Source: Thiomicrorhabdus sp. ZW0627
GTDB lineage: Bacteria; Pseudomonadota; Gammaproteobacteria; Thiomicrospirales; Thiomicrospiraceae
Direction: 5' to 3'
DNA: 64,000 bases
NCBI RefSeq assembly: GCF_029767005.1
Contig: NZ_JARUQR010000005.1
Location: 91,679 to 155,678, forward strand
The translations under genes were made by a program, and so were the position numbers. The notes under the pieces were generated by a model. The model worked only from the letters and a program-made list of their open reading frames with translations. It did no database searches and was not told where the DNA came from. Below, piece after piece: positions 11,384 to 21,273 of this stretch (the first letter of the stretch is position 1; each line of letters starts with the position of its first letter).

Positions 11384-11400
11384 GTGATTAATTTTGTTTC

Positions 11401-11724
11401 TTAATTCGGTACTACCGGAGCTTCCGTATCAGCCGCCTTTTCAGTAGGCTGCTCTACCTGAGTTTTCGTGACGCTCTGATAACCTTTTGACTGCTGCCCA
11501 CCAAGATAGGCCAGCGTCAAACTGGTAATAAAGAACAAAGTCGCAACAATCGCAGTTGTTCTGGACAAGAATGTGGCAGAACCGCCGCTACCGAATACCG
11601 ATGTAGAAGAACCGCCTCCACCGAAGTTGGCGCCCGCATCTGCCCCTTTACCTTGTTGCAACAACACTAGTGCGACCAACACCAACGCGATAAGAATATG
11701 AATACCTAAAATAATTTGAAACAT
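11401..11724 (-). CDS. secG: Preprotein translocase subunit SecG
   Basis: Accessory membrane subunit of the SecYEG protein-export channel. The 107-residue product has two hydrophobic segments (about residues 3-20 and 53-73). The glycine/serine-rich loop between them begins [15 protein letters not shown] and is typical of SecG. The C-terminus is an acidic, Thr/Pro-rich tail. It follows tpiA by 2 nt, an arrangement common in gammaproteobacteria, and precedes tRNA-Leu. Confidence 0.95.
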   Translation of the reverse strand: MFQIILGIHILIALVLVALVLLQQGKGADAGANFGGGGSSTSVFGSGGSATFLSRTTAIVATLFFITSLTLAYLGGQQSKGYQSVTKTQVEQPTEKAADTEAPVVPN

Positions 11725-11726
11725 GA

Positions 11727-12482
11727 TTAGCCTGCTGCCTTACAAATCGCAATGAAATCGTCTGCATTTAGAGATGCGCCACCAATCAACCCACCATCAA
11801 TATCTGGCTGACCAAATAATTCTGCTGCATTGTCCGGTTTAACACTTCCACCGTATTGAATAACTACTTTAGCCGCAACATCGGCATTCATACCGGCCAA
11901 CTTGTTACGAATAAAAGCGTGTACTTCTTGTGCTTGTCCTGGTGATGCAGTTCTACCGGTACCAATTGCCCAAACTGGCTCATAGGCGATTACGACATCA
12001 ACAAATGCATCAATACCGACCACTTCCAAAACTGCGTCCAACTGTTCAGCAATCACGTTCTCCATGACACCGGATTCACGTTCTTCCAGCGTTTCCCCGA
12101 CACACAAAATAGGAGTAACGCCCGCTTTTAATGCAACAGCTACTTTATTAGCCACTTGAGCATTGGTTTCACCATAAATAGCACGACGCTCGGAATGCCC
12201 AAGGATCACATAACCACAACCAAAATCTTTAATCATCGCTACAGACTGCTCACCAGTGAACGCACCTTGAACTGGCTCTTCCGCAACATTTTGAGCACCA
12301 ACAGAAATTTTATTTGCCACTAACGCACGATTTACGTAGTCTATGTAAATAGCAGGTGGACAGATAGCGACATCCACATCGCCAACTTCTTCAATTTTTG
12401 CATTCAAATCCGACACCAAAGTCAGGATTGATGCTTTCGAACCATGCATTTTCCAGTTACCTGCAACAAATGGCTTTCTCAT
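11727..12482 (-). CDS. tpiA: Triosephosphate isomerase
   Basis: Interconverts dihydroxyacetone phosphate and glyceraldehyde 3-phosphate in glycolysis, gluconeogenesis and the Calvin cycle. Visible motifs are GNWKMHGS near residue 8 (substrate-binding Asn and Lys), GHSERR near residue 95 (catalytic His), and [15 protein letters not shown] near residue 165 (catalytic Glu plus flexible loop 6). At 251 residues it is complete. It sits between glmM (68 nt upstream) and secG (2 nt downstream). Confidence 0.98.
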   Translation of the reverse strand: MRKPFVAGNWKMHGSKASILTLVSDLNAKIEEVGDVDVAICPPAIYIDYVNRALVANKISVGAQNVAEEPVQGAFTGEQSVAMIKDFGCGYVILGHSERRAIYGETNAQVANKVAVALKAGVTPILCVGETLEERESGVMENVIAEQLDAVLEVVGIDAFVDVVIAYEPVWAIGTGRTASPGQAQEVHAFIRNKLAGMNADVAAKVVIQYGGSVKPDNAAELFGQPDIDGGLIGGASLNADDFIAICKAAG

Positions 12483-12550
12483 CTGCTATTCTCCAACACA
12501 AAATTTCAACAATATTAGCGGTTTCTTTTACAAATTACAATATTGCAATT

Positions 12551-13879
12551 TTATGAAAATTCTGATTTAACCGCCTCTGTAAGCTGATTTGCGCAGTCTT
12601 CAACAAGACTGGCATCCTTCCCTTCAACCATAACTCTAATCAAAGGTTCGGTACCCGAAGCACGTATCAACACACGCCCTTCAGAACCCAATTTTTCTTG
12701 AACTTTTACTACCTTTTCCTGAATAACTTGGTTCGATTGCAAACCAGACACATTCTCAACCCGAACGTTCTTCAGGATATTAGGGTATTTACTCATCCCT
12801 CGCTTAATCTGATTAAGCTTTGATTCCGTATTCACCAACACGGACATTACCTGGAGAGCCGCTACAATTCCGTCCCCTGTACCAATTTTATCCAGGCACA
12901 AAACATGACCGGAAGGTTCGGCACCTAGAAGCCAACCATTCTCAGTTAATTGCTCCATCACATAGCGATCACCCACTGCTGCCCGCTTCAACTCAATCCC
13001 TTGCTGTTTTAAAGCGTTTTCCAAACCCAGATTACTCATCACAGTACCGACAACACCTGCAATTTCCGTCTTGCGCCCCATAGCTAGGATATAAAGAATC
13101 TCGTCCCCATCGACCACTTCACCCAGGTGATCAACCATCATTACACGATCCCCATCACCATCAAAAGCGATCCCCAAGTCGGCCCCATACTCCACAACAG
13201 CCTTACTGAGTGCACCCATAGAGGTCGCACCACAACCTTGGTTGATATTGATTCCGTCCGGCTTATCGCCAATTACGCTTACTTCTGCCCCCAACTCCGT
13301 AAATACATTCGGTGCAATATGGTAAGTAGCGCCGTTAGCACAATCCAATACAATCTTGAGTCCATCCAGCTTGCGCTTACCATGATAGGTACTCTTGCAA
13401 AATTCGATATAACGCCCGGCAGCGTCTTCGATCCGTCTGGCTTTACCCAGCATTTCAGAAGGCACAACATCCATTTCCTGCTCAAAAGCCTTCTCAATCT
13501 CCATTTCAACTTCGTCGGAAATCTTCTTGCCTTTTGAAGAGAAGAACTTGATTCCATTATCATGATGCGGATTATGTGAAGCGCTAATAACAATACCAGC
13601 ATCAGCATGGAACGTCTGGGTCAAATAGGCGATGGCCGGTGTCGGCATTGGCCCGAGCAACATTACATCCACACCTGCCGAAATAAACCCCGCCTCCAGT
13701 GCCGACTCAAACATATAGCCCGATATACGCGTATCTTTTCCAATCATAACTTTGGATTCACCGTGAGCCTTCAGCACTTTACCTGTCGCCCATCCAAGCT
13801 TCAGGATTTGATCCGGCCGGATCATCCCTTGCCCGACACGATTACGAATACCGTCAGTACCAAAATATCTCTTCTGCAT
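12551..13879 (-). CDS. glmM: Phosphoglucosamine mutase
   Basis: Converts glucosamine-6-phosphate to glucosamine-1-phosphate for peptidoglycan and lipopolysaccharide precursors. The phospho-serine loop [14 protein letters not shown] has the catalytic serine at residue 101, the metal-binding DGDGDRV motif is near residue 240, and the phosphate-binding [14 protein letters not shown] loop is near the C-terminus. At 442 residues it is the usual length. It lies 48 nt downstream of folP, matching the conserved folP-glmM pair. Confidence 0.97.
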   Translation of the reverse strand: MQKRYFGTDGIRNRVGQGMIRPDQILKLGWATGKVLKAHGESKVMIGKDTRISGYMFESALEAGFISAGVDVMLLGPMPTPAIAYLTQTFHADAGIVISASHNPHHDNGIKFFSSKGKKISDEVEMEIEKAFEQEMDVVPSEMLGKARRIEDAAGRYIEFCKSTYHGKRKLDGLKIVLDCANGATYHIAPNVFTELGAEVSVIGDKPDGININQGCGATSMGALSKAVVEYGADLGIAFDGDGDRVMMVDHLGEVVDGDEILYILAMGRKTEIAGVVGTVMSNLGLENALKQQGIELKRAAVGDRYVMEQLTENGWLLGAEPSGHVLCLDKIGTGDGIVAALQVMSVLVNTESKLNQIKRGMSKYPNILKNVRVENVSGLQSNQVIQEKVVKVQEKLGSEGRVLIRASGTEPLIRVMVEGKDASLVEDCANQLTEAVKSEFS

Positions 13880-13927
13880 ATGTAAACCCTCTTACCTTCC
13901 CTTGCCGGTCAAAACCATCCTTGGCCA

Positions 13928-14767
13928 CTAATCCCACAACTGCTGAGAGACTTTTAAAGCCTGAACCGTCTCTTCAACATCATGAACACGCACAATCGCA
14001 GCACCCTTTCTTGCAGCAACCAATGCGGCTGCCACGCTACCGATCATTCGCTCACCAACCGGAACATCCCCCATCAAAGTACCAATCATGGTTTTGCGGG
14101 AAACGCCAACCAGAATGCCATAAGGCAATTCCGTAAAACACTCCAGAGCCCGAAACAGATCGGTATTATGCTTTAAAGTCTTCCCAAATCCAAACCCGGG
14201 ATCCAACAAAATATTTTCTCGTGCAATCCCCGCCGACTCGCAAACGTCAATCCTTGTCTGTAAAAAAGACAGAACCTCATCGACCACATTTTCATAAACC
14301 GGTGCCGCCTGCATGGTTTGCGGATCCCCCTGTTTATGCATCAAACAAACTGGAATACCAGACCCGGCAACCAATTCAACCGCGCCTTCAGCCTGGAGCG
14401 CATTTACATCATTTATCAAGTCGACCCTCTTACCGATCGCCTCAACCATCACTTCCGTCTTATAGGTATCGATCGAAATCGCCGCATCACTGCAATTCCT
14501 AACCAACTCAATTGCCGGCATCACACGATCCAACTCCTCACTGACCGATACAAACGAAGCCCCAGGACGCGTGGACTCACCTCCGATATCAACAATATCC
14601 ACTCCGGCCTTCACCATTTTCTCAACCTGCTCTTTGACGGCATCCTCGGTCGAAAACCGGCCCCCATCTGAAAATGAGTCCGGCGTGACATTTAAAATAC
14701 CCATAACCAATGGCAAGGAACGATGATCCGAACGACGGGAATCAAGCAAATGTTTCAATTTATTCAT
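13928..14767 (-). CDS. folP: Dihydropteroate synthase
   Basis: Joins p-aminobenzoate to hydroxymethyl-dihydropterin pyrophosphate in folate synthesis and is the target of sulfonamides. The family signatures are clear: GILNVTPDSFSDGG near residue 24, DIGGESTRPGA near residue 61, LDPGFGFGKT near residue 170 and GVSRKTMIG near residue 200. The product is 279 residues. The SD region AGAAGGAAG is close to the ATG at 14767. A strong intrinsic terminator ends only about 19 nt before this start. Confidence 0.97.
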   Translation of the reverse strand: MNKLKHLLDSRRSDHRSLPLVMGILNVTPDSFSDGGRFSTEDAVKEQVEKMVKAGVDIVDIGGESTRPGASFVSVSEELDRVMPAIELVRNCSDAAISIDTYKTEVMVEAIGKRVDLINDVNALQAEGAVELVAGSGIPVCLMHKQGDPQTMQAAPVYENVVDEVLSFLQTRIDVCESAGIARENILLDPGFGFGKTLKHNTDLFRALECFTELPYGILVGVSRKTMIGTLMGDVPVGERMIGSVAAALVAARKGAAIVRVHDVEETVQALKVSQQLWD

Positions 14768-14786
14768 GCATTCTTCCTTCTGGCAT

Positions 14787-14811
14787 AAAAAAACCCCATT
14801 AAAGGGGTTTT
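14787..14811 (-). terminator. Intrinsic terminator after ftsH, directly before folP
   Basis: On the minus strand the sequence reads AAAACCCC, a short loop, GGGG and then seven Ts, giving a GC-topped hairpin with a strong U-tract. It lies 19 nt after the ftsH stop and 19 nt before the folP start codon. It should therefore end rlmE-ftsH messages, unless read-through or attenuation supplies folP transcription. Confidence 0.85.
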
Positions 14812-14830
14812 ATATCAAGCCTGACTGCAC

Positions 14831-16798
14831 TTAGTGCAGTTTAGGCTCTCCATTATCAGGCACTTTAGAGTCACCGCTCATGTCGTCGGAAATCACATCT
14901 GAATCATGACCTTCTTCTGATTTTGCAGCCTGCTCTCCAGAAGGAGCGTCTCCGGACTCATCATCACTAGAACTCCAACCCTTAGGTTCGCCAACCGGTT
15001 TACCTTCCATGATATTCTTAATCTGCTGGGAATCTATGGTCTCATAATGCATCAAAGCTTCCGTCATAACTTCCAATTTATCCGCATTATCTTTCAAGAT
15101 CTGCTCGGCACGCTGGTAGTTGCGATCGATGATCGCACGAATCTCCAAATCAATCTCTTTGGAAATCTCTCCAGAAACGTTGGCATTACGGGAAGATCCC
15201 ATGAAACTGCCGTTATCATCCTCTTCATACATCAAAGGACCCAGCTTATCGGACAGACCCCACTTGGTCACCATATTGCGGGCAAGCATCGTTGCACGCT
15301 CGATATCGTTACTGGCACCAGTTGTGACCGCATCCGGTCCGTAAATTTGCTCTTCAGCAATACGTCCGCCATAGAGGCTTGATAGCTGACTTTCCAGTTT
15401 ACGTTTACTGTAACTGTAACTATCCTCTTCCGGCAAATACATAGTGACACCCAATGCACGTCCACGCGGCATGATACTCACTTTATAAACCGGATCATGT
15501 TCAGGTACTAAATATCCAACAATGGCGTGCCCAGCTTCATGGTATGCCGTCATGCGACGCTCTTTCTCACTCATGACCATGCTCTTGCGCTCAACACCCA
15601 TTAAAATCTTATCTTTAGCTTTTTCGAAATGCGCCTGACTAACCAACTTGTCGTTATTACGGGCTGCAAATAAAGCAGCTTCGTTCACCAAGTTGGCTAA
15701 ATCCGCCCCTGAAAACCCTGGTGTACCACGTGCAATTACCGCTGCATTAACGTCATCCGCCAAAGGAACCTTACGCATATGCACTTTAAGAATCTGTTCA
15801 CGCCCGCGAATGTCCGGCAACCCAACAGTAACCTGACGATCAAATCGACCCGGACGCAACAATGCAGGATCCAATACATCCGCACGGTTCGTCGCCGCAA
15901 TGACGATAATCCCCTCATTGCCTTCAAAACCATCCATCTCTACAAGCATCTGGTTCAATGTCTGCTCACGCTCATCATTACCACCGCCCATACCGGCACC
16001 ACGACTACGGCCGACCGCATCAATCTCATCGATAAAAATAATACACGGGGCATGCGCTTTCGCCTGTTCGAACATGTCACGAACACGCGAAGCACCCACA
16101 CCGACAAACATTTCCACAAAATCCGAACCTGAAATCGTAAAAAACGGTACCTTCGCTTCACCAGCAATAGCCTTCGCCAATAGCGTCTTACCTGTACCCG
16201 GAGGACCGACCATCAAGACACCGCGAGGGATATTCCCGCCCAAATTCTGGTATTTAGTCGGATCTCTTAGGAAGTCAACAATTTCCCCAACTTCCTGCTT
16301 AGCCTCGTCGGCACCAGCCACATCATCCAAAGTCACCTTAACCTGGTCACTTGTCAGCATACGCGCCTTACTCTTACCGAAAGACATCGGACCGCCTTTG
16401 CCGCCCATTCCACCGCCAACGGAACGCATGAAGAAAATCCATACTGCAATCAACAGCAACATAGGGAACCACGAGATGAAAATCTGCATCAGAACGCTTT
16501 GCTCTTCCGGCGGCTTTGCAGTGATCTTAACGTGATTATCCAGCAAGTCCCCCATCAAGCCAGGGTCACCTGGATTATAGGTGGAGAAACTGTCCCCATT
16601 CATGTAAACACCACGGATGCTAGCCCCTTCAATAAAAACCTTGCTTATCTGTCCCTGGTGAACCTGCTCGATAAAATCAGAGTAATCCAATCGACTCGAA
16701 CTGGTCTGCGACTGATCTTTAAAATGGTTGAAGACCGTCATCATAATCATCGCGACGATTGTCCAAATCAATACATTTTTTAACATATCATTTTTCAT
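14831..16798 (-). CDS. ftsH: ATP-dependent zinc metalloprotease FtsH
   Basis: Membrane-anchored AAA+ protease that degrades misfolded membrane proteins and regulators such as LpxC and RpoH in enterobacteria. It has an N-terminal helix (residues 7-25), a periplasmic region, and a second helix (about 106-126). The Walker A is GPPGTGKT (198-205), the Walker B contains IIFIDEID, and the zinc site HEAGH spans 420-424. The C-terminal tail after residue 600 is unusually acidic and Ser/Asp-rich. The length (655) is normal. rlmE lies 101 nt upstream, the classical rlmE-ftsH pair. Confidence 0.98.
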   Translation of the reverse strand: MKNDMLKNVLIWTIVAMIMMTVFNHFKDQSQTSSSRLDYSDFIEQVHQGQISKVFIEGASIRGVYMNGDSFSTYNPGDPGLMGDLLDNHVKITAKPPEEQSVLMQIFISWFPMLLLIAVWIFFMRSVGGGMGGKGGPMSFGKSKARMLTSDQVKVTLDDVAGADEAKQEVGEIVDFLRDPTKYQNLGGNIPRGVLMVGPPGTGKTLLAKAIAGEAKVPFFTISGSDFVEMFVGVGASRVRDMFEQAKAHAPCIIFIDEIDAVGRSRGAGMGGGNDEREQTLNQMLVEMDGFEGNEGIIVIAATNRADVLDPALLRPGRFDRQVTVGLPDIRGREQILKVHMRKVPLADDVNAAVIARGTPGFSGADLANLVNEAALFAARNNDKLVSQAHFEKAKDKILMGVERKSMVMSEKERRMTAYHEAGHAIVGYLVPEHDPVYKVSIMPRGRALGVTMYLPEEDSYSYSKRKLESQLSSLYGGRIAEEQIYGPDAVTTGASNDIERATMLARNMVTKWGLSDKLGPLMYEEDDNGSFMGSSRNANVSGEISKEIDLEIRAIIDRNYQRAEQILKDNADKLEVMTEALMHYETIDSQQIKNIMEGKPVGEPKGWSSSDDESGDAPSGEQAAKSEEGHDSDVISDDMSGDSKVPDNGEPKLH

Positions 16799-16899
16799 GG
16801 TCTACCTTTGGGACTCATCAAACTTTACGAATCCGAATACTTTAACACAAAACTTCATAAGCTTAACTTATGATTGATTGAAGTTATTAATCAAGTTAA

Positions 16900-17517
16900 T
16901 TACTTTTTACCTCTGGCCAACAGATAAATTTCCTTACTTCTCGGCCTTGAAGCTTTAGGCTTTCTAGTGATTACTTTCTGATACTTATCCCTAAGCGTCT
17001 TGATTAACTGATCGTATCCCTCTCCCTGAAAAACCTTCATCAGTAAATCTCCGCCGGGCTTCAACACCTGGTCGGCCAATTCAACGCAAAGCTCGACCAA
17101 ATACATCGCACGTGGAATATCCATGGCTTTGTTCCCGCTCATATTCGGCGCCATATCGGACATAACCACATCCACTTCTCGTCCGGCCAAAGCATCCAAC
17201 AGCGACTGATATACTTCATCTTCCTGAAAGTCGCCTTGAATAAAAGTCACTCCGGCAAAAGGCTCCACCGGAAGGATGTCCAACGCGAAAACCTCACCGC
17301 CTTGACCCACCTTATGGGTTGTCCATTGAGACCAACCCCCTGGGGCGGCCCCCAAATCAACAACACACATACCCTGTTTAAACAGATGGTCTTTCTCATC
17401 GATCTCTTGCAACTTGTATACTGCACGTGAACGCCACCCTTCCTGCTTGGCTTTCATCACATAGTGATCATCAAAGTGCTCTTTTAACCAACCCGAACTC
17501 GATTTACTTCTCGCCAT
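16900..17517 (-). CDS. rlmE: 23S rRNA 2'-O-methyltransferase RlmE
   Basis: Methylates U2552 of 23S rRNA (E. coli numbering) in the late stages of 50S assembly. The SAM site [12 protein letters not shown] is near residue 55, and the catalytic tetrad neighbourhood includes [13 protein letters not shown] near residue 115 and the [10 protein letters not shown] segment near residue 158. The product is 205 residues, matching FtsJ/RrmJ. It is divergent from yhbY, another ribosome-assembly gene, with about 64 nt between the two starts, and lies upstream of ftsH as in E. coli. Confidence 0.97.
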   Translation of the reverse strand: MARSKSSSGWLKEHFDDHYVMKAKQEGWRSRAVYKLQEIDEKDHLFKQGMCVVDLGAAPGGWSQWTTHKVGQGGEVFALDILPVEPFAGVTFIQGDFQEDEVYQSLLDALAGREVDVVMSDMAPNMSGNKAMDIPRAMYLVELCVELADQVLKPGGDLLMKVFQGEGYDQLIKTLRDKYQKVITRKPKASRPRSKEIYLLARGKK

Positions 17518-17581
17518 CTATCAAATTTCTACTACAATATATGAATTAACTTTTAAATAATAACGAACACTGGAATTTTCA

Positions 17582-17890
17582 ATGAGCCAACCCGAAAAAC
17601 TATCGATCAACCAGAAAAAATACCTTCGCGGCATCGCGCACGGTCTGAACCCAATGGTCATCATTGGCGCGAACGGCGTGACGGAAAGCGTTATGGCGGA
17701 ATTGGAAAGCACTCTCAGCCATCACGAAATCCTGAAAGTCAAGATCGCAGCTGGTGACCGAGACGACCGCAAGGAGATTGTGGACTATATCCTAAAGGAA
17801 ACCGGCGCTTTATTGGTTCAAAGCATTGGTAAAATTTGCGTGATCTACCGTCAAAACGAAGAAACACAATTACCGCTGCCGAAAAAATAA
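17582..17890 (+). CDS. yhbY: CRM-domain RNA-binding protein YhbY
   Basis: Small ribosome-associated protein thought to help 50S subunit assembly. The 102-residue product is a single CRM domain, recognised by LSINQKKYLRGIAHGLNPMV at the start, the GxxG-type loop around IGANGVTESV, and the central KVKIAAGDRDDRK. It is one of few plus-strand genes in the first half of the window and is divergent from rlmE, as in E. coli. It converges on metZ with a long hairpin between the two ends. Confidence 0.94.
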   Translation: MSQPEKLSINQKKYLRGIAHGLNPMVIIGANGVTESVMAELESTLSHHEILKVKIAAGDRDDRKEIVDYILKETGALLVQSIGKICVIYRQNEETQLPLPKK

Positions 17891-17910
17891 ACCAATCTAT
17901 CCGATACAAA

Positions 17911-17942
17911 CCTTAATTTAATCGCTTTCGATTAAATTAAGG
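17911..17942. other. Perfect 14-bp stem hairpin at convergent yhbY/metZ ends
   Basis: CCTTAATTTAATCG is followed by CTTT and then its exact reverse complement, giving a perfect 14-bp stem with a 4-nt loop. The stem includes the metZ stop codon and last codons on the minus strand, and it lies 21 nt after the yhbY stop. Neither strand has a good U-tract, so it is not a textbook intrinsic terminator. It may act as a bidirectional 3' end barrier or stability element. Confidence 0.7.
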
Positions 17943-19110
17943 CATCCAACCCTTTTGCAAGATCTTTCTTAATATCTTCAATCGACTCCAATCCGACCGA
18001 TACCCGCACTAAATTATCAGTAATCCCCGCCTTTAAACGGTCTTCAGGGCTCACTCGACAATGTGTCGTGGTCGCTGGATGAGTGATACTGGTCTTAACA
18101 TCCCCCAGATTCGCAGTAATCGATAGCATTTGTGTCGCATCAATCACTGACCAAGCATCTTTCTGATCACCCTTGATTCGAAAACTCACCAGCCCACCGC
18201 CGGCATCTTGCTGCTTAAGCGCCAGCTCATACTGAGGATGAGATTCCAAACCGGGATAAAATACTTTCTCGACCGCAGGATGCTCGGACAACCATTCCGC
18301 CAATTGTGCAGCATTTTTGCAATGTGCCGCCATGCGAACCGGCAAAGTTTCCAATCCCTTCAGGAAAATCCAGGCGTTAAAAGGACTCATTGAAGGTCCG
18401 GCTGTCCGCATAAAACCACGCACCGGCTCCTCAATCAGCTCCGCCGAACCGACTACTGCGCCACCGATACCACGCCCCTGCCCGTCCAAGAACTTGGTGG
18501 CGGAATGGATAACAATATCCGCGCCCTGCTCCAAAGGACGCTGCAAAATCGGCGTACAGAAACAGTTGTCCACAATCAACAAACAGTCATTTGCTTTTGC
18601 GAGTGCAGAAATTTCGGCCAAATCGGCAATTTCCGTCAATGGATTAGATGGCGTTTCCAAAAAGAACGCCTTGGTGTTCGGTTTGATCGCCGCTTTCCAT
18701 TCGGACACGTCCGTCTGAGACACAAACGTGACCTCCAGACCGAACTTTGCCAGATATTTATTGAACAGAACCTTAGTGGTACCGAATACACTTTGAGATG
18801 AAATCACATGATCCCCAGCCTCGCACAACCCCATGAACGTCGACAGGATCGCCGACATTCCGGAAGCGGTTCCAACACAAGACTCACCACCTTCCATCAA
18901 CGCCAGACGGCGCTCGAAAGCACGTACGGTCGGGTTGGTGAAACGGGAATAGATATTCCCTTTCTCTTCACCGCTGAAGCGGGCGGCGGCCTGTGCGGCT
19001 GACTCATAACGGAAACTCGAAGTCGGAAAGATGGCTTCGCTGTTTTCCTGCTCTGGAGTCTGATCATAGCCGGCGCGTACCGCCAGTGTTTCAATATCAA
19101 ATTCTTGCAT
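17932..19110 (-). CDS. metZ: O-succinylhomoserine sulfhydrylase
   Basis: PLP enzyme that makes homocysteine from O-succinylhomoserine and sulfide (direct sulfhydrylation). I use the ATG at 19110 (MQEFDIETLAVRAG), preceded by GAGAATTGAAG; the frame continues upstream without family similarity. The 392-residue product has the Cys/Met-metabolism fold, with the PLP lysine at about residue 206 in SATKFLDGQGRG and the conserved LETPSNP near residue 152. It follows purF by 28 nt, a pairing found in Pseudomonas and relatives that supports MetZ over cystathionine synthase. Confidence 0.92.
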   Translation of the reverse strand: MQEFDIETLAVRAGYDQTPEQENSEAIFPTSSFRYESAAQAAARFSGEEKGNIYSRFTNPTVRAFERRLALMEGGESCVGTASGMSAILSTFMGLCEAGDHVISSQSVFGTTKVLFNKYLAKFGLEVTFVSQTDVSEWKAAIKPNTKAFFLETPSNPLTEIADLAEISALAKANDCLLIVDNCFCTPILQRPLEQGADIVIHSATKFLDGQGRGIGGAVVGSAELIEEPVRGFMRTAGPSMSPFNAWIFLKGLETLPVRMAAHCKNAAQLAEWLSEHPAVEKVFYPGLESHPQYELALKQQDAGGGLVSFRIKGDQKDAWSVIDATQMLSITANLGDVKTSITHPATTTHCRVSPEDRLKAGITDNLVRVSVGLESIEDIKKDLAKGLDALI

Positions 19111-19138
19111 CTTCAATTCTCTAATTGCCTGCAGAACC

Positions 19139-20656
19139 TTAGGTTCCGTTATAGATTCCCACCGGTTCCTGTCCGGTTGCGCGTGTGGCAGCTTGTGCAC
19201 TGTCATTACGTGCGCTATCTATCGAAGCCAAATACTCAGGGGTAATATCACCGGTGACGTACTTACCACTGAAGCAGGACGTATCGAACAGCTTGATCTG
19301 CTCATTACCAACGCCAACAGCTTCAATCAAATCATCCAGATCCTGATAAATCAATTTATCCGCACCGATGAATTCGGCGATTTCCTCAGTGGTACGGTTG
19401 TTAGCAACCAATTCCGAGGCCGACGGCATATCGATACCGTAAACGTATGGGAAACGCACCGCCGGCGCAGCGGAAGCGAAATAAACTTTTTTCGCACCAG
19501 CTTCACGTGCCATTTCAACAATTTGGCCGGAAGTCGTTCCACGGACGATCGAGTCATCCACCAGCAACACATTTTTACCTTCAAATTCCAAATCGATCGG
19601 GTTCAACTTGTGACGTACCGACTTCTTACGCAACTGCTGTCCCGGCATAATGAAGGTACGGCCGATATAACGATTCTTGATAAATCCCTCACGGTAAGGC
19701 TTGCCCAATTTCGCAGCCAGTTCAAGCGCGGATGTACGGCTCGTATCCGGAATCGGCATCACCACATCAATATCGTGATCAGGCCATTCACGCAAAATCT
19801 TTTCCGCCAATTTCTCACCCATACGCAAACGTGACTTGTAAACGGAAATGTCGTCGATCATCGAATCCGGACGGGCGAAGTACACAAATTCGAAAATGCA
19901 TGGCGAGTATTGAGGGTTTTCAGCACACTGCTGAAAGAAAATCTGTCCGTCTTCCGTAATAACCACCGCTTCACCCGGAGCCAGATCCCTCATCAAATCA
20001 AAGCCTAAGCCGTCTAACGCAACGGATTCCGATGCAACAACATAGTCCGTCCCCGCATCGGTTTCACGCTTACCGACCACAACCGGACGCAACGCGAAAG
20101 GATCACGGAACGCGAATACCCCAATATTAGAAATCAAACCAACAGCTGCATATCCGCCTTTTGCTCGCTTATGGACGTTACGAATTGCATTAAATACATC
20201 TTCATGATCAATGAACAATTTTTTCTGTTGCATCAATTCATGAGCAAAAACATTTAACAGTACCTCAGAGTCCGAATTGGTATTCAGGTGACGCAAATCC
20301 TGACGGTAGATTTCCTGGCTTAACTGTTCCGCATTCGTCAGATTACCGTTGTGCCCCATCGCGATCCCGTAAGGAGAGTTCACATAAAATGGCTGCGCCT
20401 CAGCACTTGAAGAAGAACCCGCTGTTGGGTAGCGTACGTGACCGATCCCCATTTTTCCGTGTAAATCACGCATATGGCGGGTACGAAACACATCCTTGAC
20501 CATTCCATTATCCTTACGCTGGAAAAAACGACCGTTTTCACAGGTCACAATACCAGCTGCATCTTGGCCACGATGCTGCAAAATGGTTAAGGCGTCATAA
20601 ATCTCCTGGCAAACGGCGGTGTTACCAACAGAAACTATCCCAACAATACCACACAT
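19139..20656 (-). CDS. purF: Amidophosphoribosyltransferase
   Basis: Catalyses the first committed step of purine synthesis, using glutamine to convert PRPP to phosphoribosylamine. It has the N-terminal nucleophile Cys2 directly after the start Met (MCGIVGIVS), the glutaminase-domain motifs RYPTAGSSS and GHNGNLTN, and the PRPP-binding loop [13 protein letters not shown] near residue 365. The length of 505 matches E. coli PurF. Unlike most relatives, no cvpA gene precedes it; the SPOR-domain gene ends 78 nt upstream. Confidence 0.97.
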   Translation of the reverse strand: MCGIVGIVSVGNTAVCQEIYDALTILQHRGQDAAGIVTCENGRFFQRKDNGMVKDVFRTRHMRDLHGKMGIGHVRYPTAGSSSSAEAQPFYVNSPYGIAMGHNGNLTNAEQLSQEIYRQDLRHLNTNSDSEVLLNVFAHELMQQKKLFIDHEDVFNAIRNVHKRAKGGYAAVGLISNIGVFAFRDPFALRPVVVGKRETDAGTDYVVASESVALDGLGFDLMRDLAPGEAVVITEDGQIFFQQCAENPQYSPCIFEFVYFARPDSMIDDISVYKSRLRMGEKLAEKILREWPDHDIDVVMPIPDTSRTSALELAAKLGKPYREGFIKNRYIGRTFIMPGQQLRKKSVRHKLNPIDLEFEGKNVLLVDDSIVRGTTSGQIVEMAREAGAKKVYFASAAPAVRFPYVYGIDMPSASELVANNRTTEEIAEFIGADKLIYQDLDDLIEAVGVGNEQIKLFDTSCFSGKYVTGDITPEYLASIDSARNDSAQAATRATGQEPVGIYNGT

Positions 20657-20734
20657 AGGGTTACTCTCTTTCTAATCAAATTAAACGTTTAAGTGAACAA
20701 AACTCTTAAAAGTAAAAACGCAGTTAATATCCTG

Positions 20735-21271
20735 CTATTTTACCCTGACTATTTGCGATTGGGTACGCAATGCTTTATCTATTTTTTGCTTATCGCGCTC
20801 GGCTTCCGATTTATCGGCATAAGGCCCCACTCTCACCGAAAATGTATGACTAGCCGGAAACTCCTTGATCCATGCTTTATATTGCGTATCAAGCTTCTTA
20901 AGAGTGTGATTGGCATTACTCAATTTTTTGTATGCAGCCACTTTTACCAGCCATTCTTCGTGATTCGGTTCTTGCTTATGCTGTTCGCTTTCGGAATTAT
21001 TTTCGGACACTTGAGAAGCTAACGGGTTTGAAGAAACTTCGGACGTACCTCCCGATGAAGACTCCTTGATCGGATTTACCTGCTGTGAAGTAGTGGGGAG
21101 CGTATAGGCCCTCTCCACAATCGGACCGGAAACCTCCGTTTTAGCGATTTCTTTTCCACCCGGCTGAAAATTGACCGGATTACTGTACCAACCAGGCACG
21201 ATAATCACCAATAGAGCCAGCCAAATAGCAGCTCCGATCAATCGATACTTGCTTACCTCATCCATTGCCAT
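20735..21271 (-). CDS. SPOR-domain membrane protein (DedD-like)
   Basis: Probable cell-division protein that binds denuded septal peptidoglycan. The start at 21271 has AGG about 8 nt upstream and lies 2 nt after the folC stop, giving 178 residues. There is a short cytoplasmic N-terminus, one transmembrane helix (about residues 11-27), a Pro/Ser-rich periplasmic linker, and a C-terminal SPOR domain of about 75 residues starting at EEWLVKVAAYKKLSNA and including SVRVGPYADKSEAE. Its position between folC and purF is that of dedD in E. coli. Function is inferred from domain and position. Confidence 0.85.
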   Translation of the reverse strand: MAMDEVSKYRLIGAAIWLALLVIIVPGWYSNPVNFQPGGKEIAKTEVSGPIVERAYTLPTTSQQVNPIKESSSGGTSEVSSNPLASQVSENNSESEQHKQEPNHEEWLVKVAAYKKLSNANHTLKKLDTQYKAWIKEFPASHTFSVRVGPYADKSEAERDKQKIDKALRTQSQIVRVK

Positions 21272-21273
21272 TT

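Noticed and set aside
15900..16535. Plus-strand frame of 211 codons opposite ftsH
   Set aside because: Antisense to the ATPase domain of ftsH; Ser/Pro-rich shadow translation.
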